Shown here piece after piece: positions 17,560-25,874 of a stretch of DNA of 64,000 nt. The notes beneath the pieces were generated by a model that saw only the letters and a list, made by a program, of their open reading frames with translations, was not told where the DNA came from and did not search any database. Numbering within the stretch: the stretch's first letter is position 1; each line of letters begins with the position of its first letter. Both the position numbers and the translations under genes were made by a program. The stretch comes from Gammaproteobacteria bacterium (GTDB lineage: Bacteria; Pseudomonadota; Gammaproteobacteria; SZUA-229): positions 1 to 64,000 of the forward strand of contig JAPHSS010000001.1 of NCBI GenBank assembly GCA_026195255.1, written 5' to 3'.

Positions 17560-18714
17560 ATGAAAAACCTTAAGCTGGATTTACAAACCCGCAAACAACA
17601 GGGCTTATATAGAAGCCGTAAAATTTTACAAAGCCCTCAAGGCCGCGAGATCATTCTCAATGACAAAGCGGTTTTAAACTTTTGTAGTAATGACTATCTC
17701 GGTCTTGCAAACCACCCTGAGGTTGTCCATTCTTTTACTAAAGCCGCTAAACAGTTTGGTGTTGGCAGTGGCGCAGCACATCTGGTTAATGGTCACTGCT
17801 TATCTCATCATGCATTAGAAGAAGAACTAGCTGATTTCACCGGTTACCCGCGTGCATTGTTATTTTCAACGGGTTATATGGCTAATTTGGGTGTCGCGCA
17901 AAGTTTATGCTCAAAAAATGACAGCATCATAGAAGACAAACTTAATCATGCCTCATTACTCGATGCCGCCAGTATTAGCCATGCGCAACTAAAACGTTAT
18001 CCACATAAAGATTACAACGGTCTACTGAAAAAACTATTAAGTTGTAAATCAGGTGAAAAGTTAGTTAGTTCTGACAGTGTATTTAGTATGGATGGTGATG
18101 AAGCCGATATCGAGTTGATGACAAAATATTGCCAGACTAACGATGCACGTTTAATGATAGATGATGCACACGGTTTTGGTGTGTTGGGTGACAACGGACA
18201 AGGCTCTTTAAGTCATCAAAAAATATCAACATCGGATGTTGATATTTATATGGCAACTCTAGGTAAAGCATTAGGCACGGCGGGCGCTTTTATTGCAGGT
18301 TCAGATGAATTAATCGAAACACTTATTCAAACAGCGCGTTGTTATATTTACACAACCGCTATGCCCGCAGCGGTAGCCGAAGCAACTCGCACCAGCCTGC
18401 AATTATTAAGCAAAGAAAACTGGCGCCAGCAATCATTAAATAGCAATATTAATTATTTCAAAGAATTAATAAACCAAACAGAGCTAAATCTACTTGAGTC
18501 AAAAACAGCCATACAACCTGTAATTATTGGCGACTCCAAAACGGCTACAAATATTAGCCAAAAAATGCTTATGAAGGGTTTTCATATTGTTGCGATTCGG
18601 CCACCCACCGTTCCTAAAAATACAGCACGATTACGAATCACCTTAAGAGCCGATCATTCTGAGCAGGATATTGAGCGATTGGTTGATGCACTTATCACAT
18701 CGACCTTGCGATAA
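17560..18714 (+). CDS. bioF: 8-amino-7-oxononanoate synthase
   Basis: 384 residues of the alpha-oxoamine synthase family, PLP-dependent. It condenses pimeloyl-ACP (or CoA) with alanine in biotin synthesis. FCSNDYLGLANHP near 41, the substrate-pocket GSGAAHLVNGHC at 69-80, DDAHGFGVLG at 201-210 with D-x-A-H contacting PLP, and the lysine K236 in TLGKALGTAGAF are all present. Paralogues Kbl and HemA-type ALA synthase are excluded by the gene context. It is 166 bases from bioB with hairpins between the two. Confidence 0.95.
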   Translation: MKNLKLDLQTRKQQGLYRSRKILQSPQGREIILNDKAVLNFCSNDYLGLANHPEVVHSFTKAAKQFGVGSGAAHLVNGHCLSHHALEEELADFTGYPRALLFSTGYMANLGVAQSLCSKNDSIIEDKLNHASLLDAASISHAQLKRYPHKDYNGLLKKLLSCKSGEKLVSSDSVFSMDGDEADIELMTKYCQTNDARLMIDDAHGFGVLGDNGQGSLSHQKISTSDVDIYMATLGKALGTAGAFIAGSDELIETLIQTARCYIYTTAMPAAVAEATRTSLQLLSKENWRQQSLNSNINYFKELINQTELNLLESKTAIQPVIIGDSKTATNISQKMLMKGFHIVAIRPPTVPKNTARLRITLRADHSEQDIERLVDALITSTLR

Positions 18715-19219
18715 ACTAACGTTAAAAACAAACTATTACTTATAATGTTTTTTTCATCAAAAATGCAGACAGATAAAAGAGGCTATGTGTAATGCACTTA
18801 ACATCTCCCGCATCAATGTTTGCTAGATCGAGTTTATCGCTTTCAGGCTTTACTGCATTGGGCCGTCAGTCAGTATTATTCGTAGGTTATCGGTAGAAAG
18901 CACAAATGACAGTGCCAGCAATTGCATTCTGATGTTTTTAAATTCATTAATATTTTTCAGTGATTTTAATGCCGCTAGCGAAGCACCTTGTGCTTTACAA
19001 GTGCTAATCCAACTTAAAAAATCTAAATATTTATAATAAATTCAATAAGTTAACTATATTTACAGTTTTATTTAACAACTTATTCAAACTCTAACTGTCT
19101 ACAACCACATATAACCTCTATGACTTACACCGTAACTGCTTTAGATCAATGAAACTGTCATAAATTGAAGTTATGATCAAACATCAGTAATAACAGGGCC
19201 CCCCAGGGCAAACAATAAT
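18715..19219. other. 505-bp non-coding gap between bioF and hemN
   Basis: No convincing ORF, RNA gene or repeat shared with the rest of the window. An imperfect hairpin AGCACCTTGT/ACAAGTGCT lies around 18980-19005. The last 100 bases contain GATCAA half-sites (near 19143 and 19174) that resemble parts of an FNR box, but no pair has the correct 4-base spacing. AT content rises toward hemN, so its promoter is likely in the final 150 bases. Confidence 0.5.
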
Positions 19220-20602
19220 ATGGCAGATATAGAATTCGATACCCAGCTTATACAGAAATATGATATTGCTGGCCCAAGGTATACTTCTTACCCTACAGCT
19301 GTTCAATTTACCGATGATTTCACCGAACAGAACTATCGCCAGCAGGCCGCAAAATCAAATCTTTCCGGGCGTGATTTATCGCTTTATTTTCACCTGCCAT
19401 TTTGTGACACCATCTGTTACTACTGCGCATGTAATAAAGTAATAACCAAGGACCGTAGCAAGGCCGACCCTTACCTGGATTTATTACATAAAGAAATTGC
19501 TATGCAGGGCCAGCTATTTGACTCATCTCGTAAAGTAAACCAGTTACACTGGGGTGGCGGTACACCTACTTTTATTAGTCACCAGCAAATGGCCGAGCTC
19601 ATGCAGGTGACTCGAAAACACTTCAATTTACATGATGATGATAGCGGTGAATATTCAATTGAAATCGACCCCCGTGAAGTGACCCGTGAGAGCATTAAGT
19701 TACTTCGCGAAATTGGTTTTAATAGAATGAGTTTAGGTGTGCAGGATTTTGATACTGCTGTGCAAAAAGCTGTTAACCGCATTCAATCAGAAGAGCAAAC
19801 TTTAAACGCTATAAATAGTGCGAGGGAGTTTGGCTTTAAATCGATTAGTACCGACTTAATTTACGGACTACCGCTGCAAACTGAAAAAAGTTTTTCCGCT
19901 ACTTTGAATCGTATAATTGATATTAGCCCGGATAGAATTTCATTATTCAACTATGCACATATGCCCACTCTGTTTAAACCCCAACGCCGTATCAATGAAG
20001 ACGATATGCCATCGGCAAAAATTAAATTAAACATTTTAAAACAAAGTATCGAGCAACTCACAAATGCGGGTTATGTTTATATCGGCATGGACCACTTTGC
20101 AAAACCCGATGACGAACTCTGTATCGCTCAACAACAGGGCAAACTTTACCGTAATTTTCAGGGTTATGCGACGCATGCGGACTGTGACCTGGTGGGAATG
20201 GGCATTACATCTATCGGCACTATAGATAATAGCTTTGCACAAAATGTTAAATCACTAGATGAATATCAGCAGTTAATTGGTGCAGGTAAGTTAGCGATTT
20301 TTCGTGGTGTTGAAATCGATCATGATGACTTATTACGACGGGCGGTCATTATGCAGCTCATTTGTCATTTTAATTTGAATTTTTCTGATATAGAGTCTAA
20401 ATTCAGTATAGATTTTAAAGTGTATTTTGCTGCTGAAATTAAACGCCTGGCGGTAATGTGTGATGACGGATTAATTGAGATGAACGAACAGTCAATAACA
20501 GTTACCCCTAAGGGTCGATTGTTAATACGTAATGTCTGCATGGTTTTTGACCGTTACCTAAACGAAAAACAAACTAACCAAAGATTTTCGAAAGCAATTT
20601 AA
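19220..20602 (+). CDS. hemN: oxygen-independent coproporphyrinogen III dehydrogenase
   Basis: 460 residues, full length. Radical-SAM enzyme of anaerobic haem synthesis. The N-terminal GPRYTSYPTAVQF that lies over the active site and the four-cysteine motif C62-x3-C66-x2-C69-x-C71 (CDTICYYCAC) separate it from HemW. HWGGGTPTF, EIDPREVT, RMSLGVQDF and YGLPLQT follow in the usual order, and the C-terminal HemN domain with GMDHFAKPDDEL is complete. A 505-base gap upstream probably holds a regulated promoter. The following deacylase gene starts 38 bases downstream. Confidence 0.96.
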   Translation: MADIEFDTQLIQKYDIAGPRYTSYPTAVQFTDDFTEQNYRQQAAKSNLSGRDLSLYFHLPFCDTICYYCACNKVITKDRSKADPYLDLLHKEIAMQGQLFDSSRKVNQLHWGGGTPTFISHQQMAELMQVTRKHFNLHDDDSGEYSIEIDPREVTRESIKLLREIGFNRMSLGVQDFDTAVQKAVNRIQSEEQTLNAINSAREFGFKSISTDLIYGLPLQTEKSFSATLNRIIDISPDRISLFNYAHMPTLFKPQRRINEDDMPSAKIKLNILKQSIEQLTNAGYVYIGMDHFAKPDDELCIAQQQGKLYRNFQGYATHADCDLVGMGITSIGTIDNSFAQNVKSLDEYQQLIGAGKLAIFRGVEIDHDDLLRRAVIMQLICHFNLNFSDIESKFSIDFKVYFAAEIKRLAVMCDDGLIEMNEQSITVTPKGRLLIRNVCMVFDRYLNEKQTNQRFSKAI

Positions 20603-20640
20603 GCCCAGGCTCATGTGAATTAATACCCAGGAAAAAATTT

Positions 20641-21102
20641 ATGCCGTCACAATTATTAAAGCAGTTTCTCGATGAAAATGATATTAAGTACGTTTCTATA
20701 ATGCACTCTATGGCATTTACGGCAGTTGAAGTTGCTAAAAGCGCTCACATTCGAAGCCGTGAATTAGCAAAGACCGTTATTTTAAATGTAGACGGTGAAC
20801 TGGCCATGGCCGTTGTCCCCGCTAACTATAAAGTTAACCTGGATATTTTACGGCAAACATTAAATACAGATAATATATCTTTAGCAAACGAATCGGAATT
20901 TACACCGCGCTTTAAAGACTGCGAAGTAGGCGCTATGCCGCCATTTGGTTGCTTATATGATATGGATGTATATATAGCAGAAAGCCTGTCTGAAGATGAT
21001 ACGATTGCTTTCAATGCTGGCTCACATTTAGAAGCTATTAAAATGAAATATAAAGATTATGAAAACCTGGTTAAACCCAGATTTATTTTTCTTGATAATT
21101 GA
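20641..21102 (+). CDS. YbaK/ProX-like aminoacyl-tRNA deacylase
   Basis: 153 residues of the YbaK/EbsC fold, which removes wrongly attached amino acids from tRNA (Cys- or Ala-tRNA-Pro in studied members). The single lysine in the block RELAKTVILNVDGELAMAVVP fits the catalytic lysine, and GAMPPFG followed by AFNAGSHLEAIKM matches the substrate-pocket glycine and histidine region. AGGA lies about 8 bases before the ATG. It follows hemN closely and may be in the same transcript. Which tRNA it edits cannot be told. Confidence 0.85.
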   Translation: MPSQLLKQFLDENDIKYVSIMHSMAFTAVEVAKSAHIRSRELAKTVILNVDGELAMAVVPANYKVNLDILRQTLNTDNISLANESEFTPRFKDCEVGAMPPFGCLYDMDVYIAESLSEDDTIAFNAGSHLEAIKMKYKDYENLVKPRFIFLDN

Positions 21103-21215
21103 CAGGTTCATCATTCTTTTTTTACAATTAAACTGATTTTATTTGTTAATTAAGACTACTATTTAACTGGAAACCCATTACCTAACTCTCGAAAATATCA
21201 ATGCAGGTAAACATA

Positions 21216-21419
21216 ATGTCTCAACATCGTAGTAATGAAAAAATGGATAATCGCCCAAACCATACCCAACGCACCAGTCGCGGGTATGAAATTAATGGCC
21301 AATGGTACTTTGAACTCAGAGGTGGCGGACAAAAAGGGCCTTATGATAATGAGCTTGCCATGCAGGCCGATTTAAATGAATTCATTCACTTACATGAACA
21401 AATGGATCAACAGAACTAA
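21216..21419 (+). CDS. DUF6316-type small protein, copy 1
   Basis: 67 residues from ATG 21216 (an in-frame ATG at 21201 is less likely, because the paralogue 200 bases downstream is also 67 residues). The core reads GYEINGQWYFELRGGGQKGP followed by Y, an acidic/amide helix and an end rich in H, Q and E. The pattern G-x-W-[FY]-F-x-x-R-x-G-x-[QK]-x-GP-[FY] suggests a small beta-sheet plus helix, reminiscent of a GYF-like fold. I match it to DUF6316 from memory. Function unknown. Confidence 0.7.
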   Translation: MSQHRSNEKMDNRPNHTQRTSRGYEINGQWYFELRGGGQKGPYDNELAMQADLNEFIHLHEQMDQQN

Positions 21420-21631
21420 TTACCCACCGTGTTTCATATAAACATTTTATAAGTCTGAATTCTCATTTAAATCAGTTGCTTAAATCACCTCACCCCACAA
21501 ACGAGTTAGACCACTCGTCGAGTCTACATCTTTTATAATTGAATTAAGTCATTTCTGAATTATGCTTAAGCCATACCCATGTACACATGGCCCTTGCAGT
21601 CGAATTATAAATGATGAAAATGAGATAAATA

Positions 21632-21835
21632 ATGCCGAAATATAGATCAGGTGAAAGTCGTACGATTCCGTTTCGAAATGAACGTTATTTTTGTGCCAAT
21701 GGTGTGTGGTTTTTTGAAACTAGAGGTGGGAAACAGGAAGGCCCCTATTTAACTAAAAGTGAAATGGAAGGCGAACTATTACTGTATATTCGCGAGCAGA
21801 AACTGTTAAATCAAACATTAAGAGAGCCTTCTTAA
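21632..21835 (+). CDS. DUF6316-type small protein, copy 2
   Basis: 67 residues: MPKYRSGESRTIPFRNERYF, then NGVWFFETRGGKQEGPYLTK and EMEGELLLYIREQ. It shares the W-F-F-E-TRGG-x-Q-x-GPY core with the gene at 21216, so the two are tandem paralogues, although they have diverged outside this core. The 212-base gap between them has no ORF. The stop is only six bases from the convergent MazG-like gene. Function unknown. Confidence 0.72.
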   Translation: MPKYRSGESRTIPFRNERYFCANGVWFFETRGGKQEGPYLTKSEMEGELLLYIREQKLLNQTLREPS

Positions 21836-21841
21836 TTAAGC

Positions 21842-22171
21842 TTAATCTCTAAACTCAGAAACTCTTATACGCCCGTTAATCATTTTCGATTCACGTTTCA
21901 TTATTTTGCTCATTTTTTGCCAAAAAGCCTGGTTTAAATCAAAATTTTGGGCAATAGCTGTGCCCATTAATAAAATCATTAAATCGGCACATTCTTCAGA
22001 TAACTCTTCAAGCGACTTTCCTTTGCTGGCACAGGCGGATATTTCACCTAATTCTTCTACCATTAAGGCAATTCGATACATCAACTCTTCACCGCCGGTA
22101 TTTTTAAAATCGTGCTTATCATGAAAGGCCTGAACTTCTGCTAACATCTCGCCATAGGAGTCTTTATTCAT
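21842..22171 (-). CDS. MazG-like nucleotide pyrophosphohydrolase
   Basis: 109 residues, all-alpha NTP pyrophosphohydrolase type. The metal-binding pattern is visible as EELGEI (E-x-x-E, near 39-44) and EECADLMILLMG (E-x-x-D, near 58-69). Such small proteins hydrolyse (d)NTPs to monophosphates and pyrophosphate, often for housekeeping of damaged nucleotides; a single MazG-like domain suggests a dimer or tetramer. The substrate cannot be inferred. It converges on the DUF6316 gene. Confidence 0.8.
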   Translation of the reverse strand: MNKDSYGEMLAEVQAFHDKHDFKNTGGEELMYRIALMVEELGEISACASKGKSLEELSEECADLMILLMGTAIAQNFDLNQAFWQKMSKIMKRESKMINGRIRVSEFRD

Positions 22172-22373
22172 ATCTGTATCTCTTTAAAATTGTTTCGCTA
22201 GTTTCTGACAAAACACACTAGTAAACAAGCCAAATTGGCGCATACTTTACTAAACAGATTCTGATATTGCCGTTGTTATTACTAATAACTTATATATAAC
22301 AATTAAGATTCTCAATATCAGCTTATGTTATCTCTCCCATGTCACGCACTGGTCACTTGTAGAGGAGAAAACA

Positions 22374-22706
22374 ATGAACGTCGCTGAAAATAATCTAACT
22401 GAAATACAAATTGATGAAAATGGTCTGCTTAAAAACCCAGAAGACTGGAACCGTGAAGTTGCACTCGTCATCGCACACGACCTGAATATTGATTTATTAA
22501 CTGCTGATCACTGGAAAGTCATTGATGCAATGCAATTACACTTTGATCGCTTTGGTGTTGCGCCAGCAATGCACAACATTTGTCACACCAATCACAAACG
22601 AGAACAGTGGGTACATGATTTATTTGGCACCTGCCTTAACGCCTGGCGTGTGGCTGGTTTACCTGACCCGGGTGAAGAAGCTAAAGCGTATTTAAACGAT
22701 ATGTGA
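22374..22706 (+). CDS. DsrC/TusE-like protein without the C-terminal cysteine (RspA-like)
   Basis: 110 residues of the DsrC/TusE fold: an N-terminal IQIDENGLLKNPEDWNREVA and a helical core up to AWRVAGLPDP. In TusE and DsrC the chain ends LPKP-x-x-C-[VI] with an essential penultimate cysteine. Here the end is GLPDPGEEAKAYLNDM, and the only cysteines are C70 and C87. C87 lies near, though not clearly at, the DsrC position of the second cysteine. It can therefore not act as TusE in tRNA thiolation by the known mechanism. The literature names cysteine-less DsrC relatives RspA and suggests regulation. A strong GAGGAG ribosome site precedes the ATG. Confidence 0.8.
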   Translation: MNVAENNLTEIQIDENGLLKNPEDWNREVALVIAHDLNIDLLTADHWKVIDAMQLHFDRFGVAPAMHNICHTNHKREQWVHDLFGTCLNAWRVAGLPDPGEEAKAYLNDM

Positions 22707-22726
22707 AAATCAGGGGATAGTACTTT

Positions 22727-22824
22727 CCACAGAGGCCGCAGCGGTTTTTTGTGTGCCTGCGGCGCACATTAGGCAAGCTCAATTTTTTATATTTTTCTCT
22801 GTACCCCCTGTGCCTCTGTGGCAA
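22727..22824. repeat. imperfect inverted repeat with CCTCTGTGGC motif
   Basis: CCACAGAGGC (22727-22736) is the exact reverse complement of GCCTCTGTGG (22812-22821). Nested inside is GCCGCAG (22735-22741) with CTGCGGC (22757-22763). The 13-mer GCCTCTGTGGCAA recurs at 25834-25846, and a similar CTCTGTGGC lies near 61884. This is a scattered non-coding repeat; no gene is seen between the dsrC-like gene and fetB. Confidence 0.6.
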
Positions 22825-22851
22825 AAATATCTTTTCACCACACAGCGCTTT

Positions 22852-23643
22852 TTATTTTAACAATTGTTTAAAACACAGTCGTTCGCGCTCATCAAATAAT
22901 CGTTTTGAAATTAACCATAAAACGGAAATTACACCGAGCCCTGTGCCGGCGGTAATCATAAACATAATTAATATTTGATATTTAACGGCTTCAACGGGTG
23001 CAGCGCCGGCCAGAATCTGACCGGTCATCATGCCGGGTAAACTGACCAGACCTGCTGCAGCCATTGAGTTAATTATCGGAATCATACCCGCTCGCATAGC
23101 TTCACGTTTTATATCCGCTATTGATTCATCTGCTGTTTGACCCAGCATTAAACGCTGTTCAATAACAGGGCGTTGTTGCCAGGCATTTTGTAAAAGCCGA
23201 TCCATCCCCAGGGCTATGCCGGTCATGGTATTGCCCAGTAGCATTCCTAAGAGTGGAATCGCATATTGAGGTGAATACCAGGGATCAGCCTGTATCACTG
23301 CAAATAAACACAACAAAGTAATTAAAAAGGATGAGACAAATAATGATCCCGTACTAACACCAAAACCCCACCAGCCTTTTAACTTGCGTTTCTGGCGCGA
23401 CAATATTTCCCAACCGGCAACTGAAATCATAATAACGGAGATTAATAAAATAAACGCTATAGATGTACTGGCAAAAAGGCTTTTTAACACCAGACCAACT
23501 AATAGTAACTGCACCGTAGTTCGCGCAGCAGCGATATATAACTGCCGGGTAATTCCCAGCCTCATTGAGGCACTGAGCACGCCTAATAGTAAAACCAGAA
23601 TAGCGGCCAGTGCCAGATCAAAAACACTCAATTCAATCAACAT
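22852..23643 (-). CDS. fetB: FetB-like ABC permease (UPF0014)
   Basis: 263 residues from ATG 23641-23643, which overlaps the fetA stop and has AAGGGGAG well placed upstream; an in-frame TTG 18 bases earlier is less likely. About seven membrane segments. The family blocks AARTTVQLLLVGLVLK, GMLLGNTMTGIALG and SLPGMMTGQILAGAAP are present. With FetA it forms an ABC system that in E. coli is linked to iron export and oxidative-stress resistance. The substrate here is inferred only from homology. Last gene of a two-gene unit. Confidence 0.87.
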   Translation of the reverse strand: MLIELSVFDLALAAILVLLLGVLSASMRLGITRQLYIAAARTTVQLLLVGLVLKSLFASTSIAFILLISVIMISVAGWEILSRQKRKLKGWWGFGVSTGSLFVSSFLITLLCLFAVIQADPWYSPQYAIPLLGMLLGNTMTGIALGMDRLLQNAWQQRPVIEQRLMLGQTADESIADIKREAMRAGMIPIINSMAAAGLVSLPGMMTGQILAGAAPVEAVKYQILIMFMITAGTGLGVISVLWLISKRLFDERERLCFKQLLK

Positions 23644-24229
23644 TAAGCATCTCCCCTTCAACCATTACATAACGATTCACAGAAACTCGCTTCAATTGCT
23701 CAAGATCATGTCCAACCCATATCGCACAAGCCGATTTGTCTTTTAAATATAACTTCACAAATTCTTCAAATAACTGTGTATTGTATTTATCCAGATTGGC
23801 TGTTGGTTCATCCAGCAATAAAACTTCAGGCTCATTTTGCAATAATCGCAACAGGCCTAAACGCTGTTTTTCTCCGCTTGATAAACGTGCAATACTCCAT
23901 TGCATACAATCTCTGGAAAAACCCAGGGCTGCCAGATCATCTTCTGATAACGCTTCAAAGTGCTCAGCAACCGTATCAAACCACCAGCTGGTTTCCGTCG
24001 ACAATAGCGCTACTTTCTGTCGCCATAGGTGGGCCGCTATGCTTTGTTGATTGAGTTCGTCCAGAATAATATTACCTTCGTGCGCTTCAAGATCTGCAAG
24101 CGCCCTGAGAAAAAGTGATTTGCCAGAACCCGACGCACCACTTAAACCTGTAATTTCAGTTGCTTTCACCTGCAAACTGATAGGACCACAATGTAAAAAG
24201 GTTAAATCTTTTATATTTAGTAAATGCAC
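23633..24229 (-). CDS. fetA: FetA-like ABC ATPase
   Basis: 198 residues, a compact ABC ATPase. Walker A is GASGSGKS (about 31-38), the signature is LSSGEKQR (about 116-123), Walker B is VLLLDEPTANLD and the switch histidine is in VGHDLEQ. It overlaps fetB by 11 bases, which implies translational coupling. The start overlaps the 5' end of the divergent FimV-like reading frame, so the ATG used for that gene must lie further in. Confidence 0.87.
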   Translation of the reverse strand: MHLLNIKDLTFLHCGPISLQVKATEITGLSGASGSGKSLFLRALADLEAHEGNIILDELNQQSIAAHLWRQKVALLSTETSWWFDTVAEHFEALSEDDLAALGFSRDCMQWSIARLSSGEKQRLGLLRLLQNEPEVLLLDEPTANLDKYNTQLFEEFVKLYLKDKSACAIWVGHDLEQLKRVSVNRYVMVEGEMLNVD

Positions 24230-24268
24230 AATCGTATTAGATGCTTTTTATTGTCTATAATGTTCTGT

Positions 24269-24643
24269 ATGAAGATTTGCACTATGTTACTACTCTCCAT
24301 TGTTTTTAGCGGATTTTTCACATATAGCTCTGCTAGCCAGTCAAAACGTGTTGAGGTTTATTCAATTAGCGAAAATTTCTGGGATGTCACCCCGGGAGAA
24401 ACCCTGGGTGATATTGTAAAGCAATTGCTTCCTGATAACCCGGGTTTGCGGGAAAAGTTGCTTTATCAAATTGTTGAGCTCAACCCGGATGCATTTAGTC
24501 AGAGTAACCCGGATAACCTTAAAGCCAATGTAAGATTGTGGTTACCAAATAATGCACCGGCTATGCGACAGGTGAAGGACAAAAAATTATTTAACGTTAA
24601 GTCTTATAGTTGGGGACAGGTGTATACGCCTCGGCGTGATTGA
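24269..24643 (+). CDS. secreted FimV/LysM-like small protein
   Basis: 124 residues from ATG 24269, chosen because it gives a clean signal peptide (KICTMLLLSIVFSGFFTYSS, cleavage after SSA) and clears the divergent fetA start; upstream in-frame ATGs at 24224 and 24260 exist. The mature part has the pattern V-x-PGETLGDIVKQLLPDNP, LLYQIVELNPDAF and NLKANVRLWLPN, which resembles the LysM-like region of the polar protein FimV and suggests peptidoglycan binding. Unlike FimV it has no membrane segment or TPR part. The role is unknown. Confidence 0.68.
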   Translation: MKICTMLLLSIVFSGFFTYSSASQSKRVEVYSISENFWDVTPGETLGDIVKQLLPDNPGLREKLLYQIVELNPDAFSQSNPDNLKANVRLWLPNNAPAMRQVKDKKLFNVKSYSWGQVYTPRRD

Positions 24644-24731
24644 TTAGTCGCTTATTTTTTTTACTTGCTTTCGCATGGGAACACAGCCGGTTGATCTGTT
24701 GTTTTAAATCATTATTTATTTTAGGTATGCA

Positions 24732-24753
24732 TTCCCACGGAGGACCGTGGGAA
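24732..24753. repeat. REP-like palindrome, copy A
   Basis: TTCCCACGG (24732-24740) pairs perfectly with CCGTGGGAA (24745-24753) around AGGA, and the right flank continues CGAGAT. The core GGGAACGAGAT is shared with the palindrome at 37898-37928. Short GC-rich palindromes of this kind are typical REP sequences moved by RAYT transposases; no RAYT gene is in the window. Confidence 0.7.
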
Positions 24754-24805
24754 CGAGATGAATGGTAGATTGTTATTTGCTGAAAGAGATTGCACTGTTC
24801 AGGAG

Positions 24806-24962
24806 CATCTCCATCGGGGATAGACCGCTGCTTTTTAGCGCTCTGTCCCCTGCTTGATACCATCAAGAGTTTTACGGAGTCGGTTCACGCCACTATCAGC
24901 TCATAGTGGTACGGGTTTAGGGGACAGGGCTCAAAAAACGAGACCTTTCCCCGAGGGAGATG
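24806..24962. repeat. 157-bp inverted-repeat (MITE-like) element, copy 3
   Basis: It begins CATCTCCATCGGGGA and ends GAGGGAGATG, the same length as copy 2 and alignable to it end to end without gaps. The two outer arms (about 46 bases) are imperfect inverted repeats sharing CTCTGTCCCCT and AGGGGACAGGG. The copies differ mostly in bases 77-100. It sits between the FimV-like gene and radC and contains no ORF of its own. Confidence 0.88.
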
Positions 24963-25021
24963 TTCATTAACAGGGCACATCTTTTATGTGCATTCACTCC
25001 AGGTAGTTTTCTGCATTGCGT

Positions 25022-25693
25022 TTAGAGCAGGCCTCTTTCTGCGAAAGAGATTACATCGTCGCCTACTACAAAGTGATCCAGCACTCTGATATCCACTAAA
25101 CCTAAGGCTTCTTTCAGGCGTTGGGTAATTCTTTCATCAGACTGGCTTGGTTCTGCAACGCCTGAGGGATGATTATGCGCAAATATGACCGCAGCAGCAT
25201 TATACTCAAGGGCTTTTTTTACGACTTCTCTCGGGTAGACACTCGCCCCATCAATTGTGCCACGAAACATTTCATCAAACCGAATCACCCGATGACGTTG
25301 ATCGAGAAATAATACGGCGAACACTTCATGTGTATAGTCACGTAGTTTGCTGCTTAAAAATTGTCTTGTTTCCTGCGGACTGGTTAAACTATCCCCCCGC
25401 TTCAAACCTTCATTTAAGTAACGACGCGCCATTTCCAGCACCGCCTGTAACTGGGCGTATTTCGCAGTGCCTAAACCGTGGTGCTGGCAGAAAGACTGCT
25501 GGTCAGCCTTAAGCAGCTGCCTTAGGCCGCTAAAACCTTCTAGTAAGTCATTTGATAAGTCGACCGCTGTTTTGCCACGAATACCTGTGCGCAGAAAAAT
25601 TGCGAGCAATTCCGCATCTGTAAGAGATTGACTACCATTAGCCAGGAGTTTTTCACGGGGTCGCTCGGCGAGCGGCCAGTCGGTAATTGACAT
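25022..25693 (-). CDS. radC: RadC family JAMM-domain protein
   Basis: 223 residues: an N-terminal helix-hairpin-helix part ([20 protein letters not shown]) and a C-terminal JAB1/MPN-type domain with the metal motif HNHPSG-x3-PS-x2-D and a conserved upstream glutamate. The old DNA-repair assignment has not held up and its biochemical role is unknown. It lies next to coaBC and dut, the usual gammaproteobacterial setting (radC divergent from coaBC-dut). The gap to coaBC is 181 bases. Confidence 0.93.
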   Translation of the reverse strand: MSITDWPLAERPREKLLANGSQSLTDAELLAIFLRTGIRGKTAVDLSNDLLEGFSGLRQLLKADQQSFCQHHGLGTAKYAQLQAVLEMARRYLNEGLKRGDSLTSPQETRQFLSSKLRDYTHEVFAVLFLDQRHRVIRFDEMFRGTIDGASVYPREVVKKALEYNAAAVIFAHNHPSGVAEPSQSDERITQRLKEALGLVDIRVLDHFVVGDDVISFAERGLL

Positions 25694-25874
25694 AGAGACA
25701 TCCTTTTATCTATGGAACTTCCGAGTCTACGCTTTCGTACGAAACTTGCCAATGTTTAGATGACTAAAACAACAGGCAATCGCAGATTCCGCTTTATGTC
25801 CTCAACTTATTATTTATACTCTGTGTGCATAGCGCCTCTGTGGCAATCTTATTTTTAGGTTAAAATGCGCAACA

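Noticed and set aside
19140-19190. FNR box upstream of hemN
   Set aside because: GATCAA half-sites exist, but TTGAAGTTATGATCAA has the wrong spacing and no TTGAT-N4-ATCAA is present.
22374-22706. TusE sulfur-relay protein or marker of dissimilatory sulfur metabolism
   Set aside because: The penultimate cysteine is missing and no dsr or tus gene is adjacent, so neither reading is justified.
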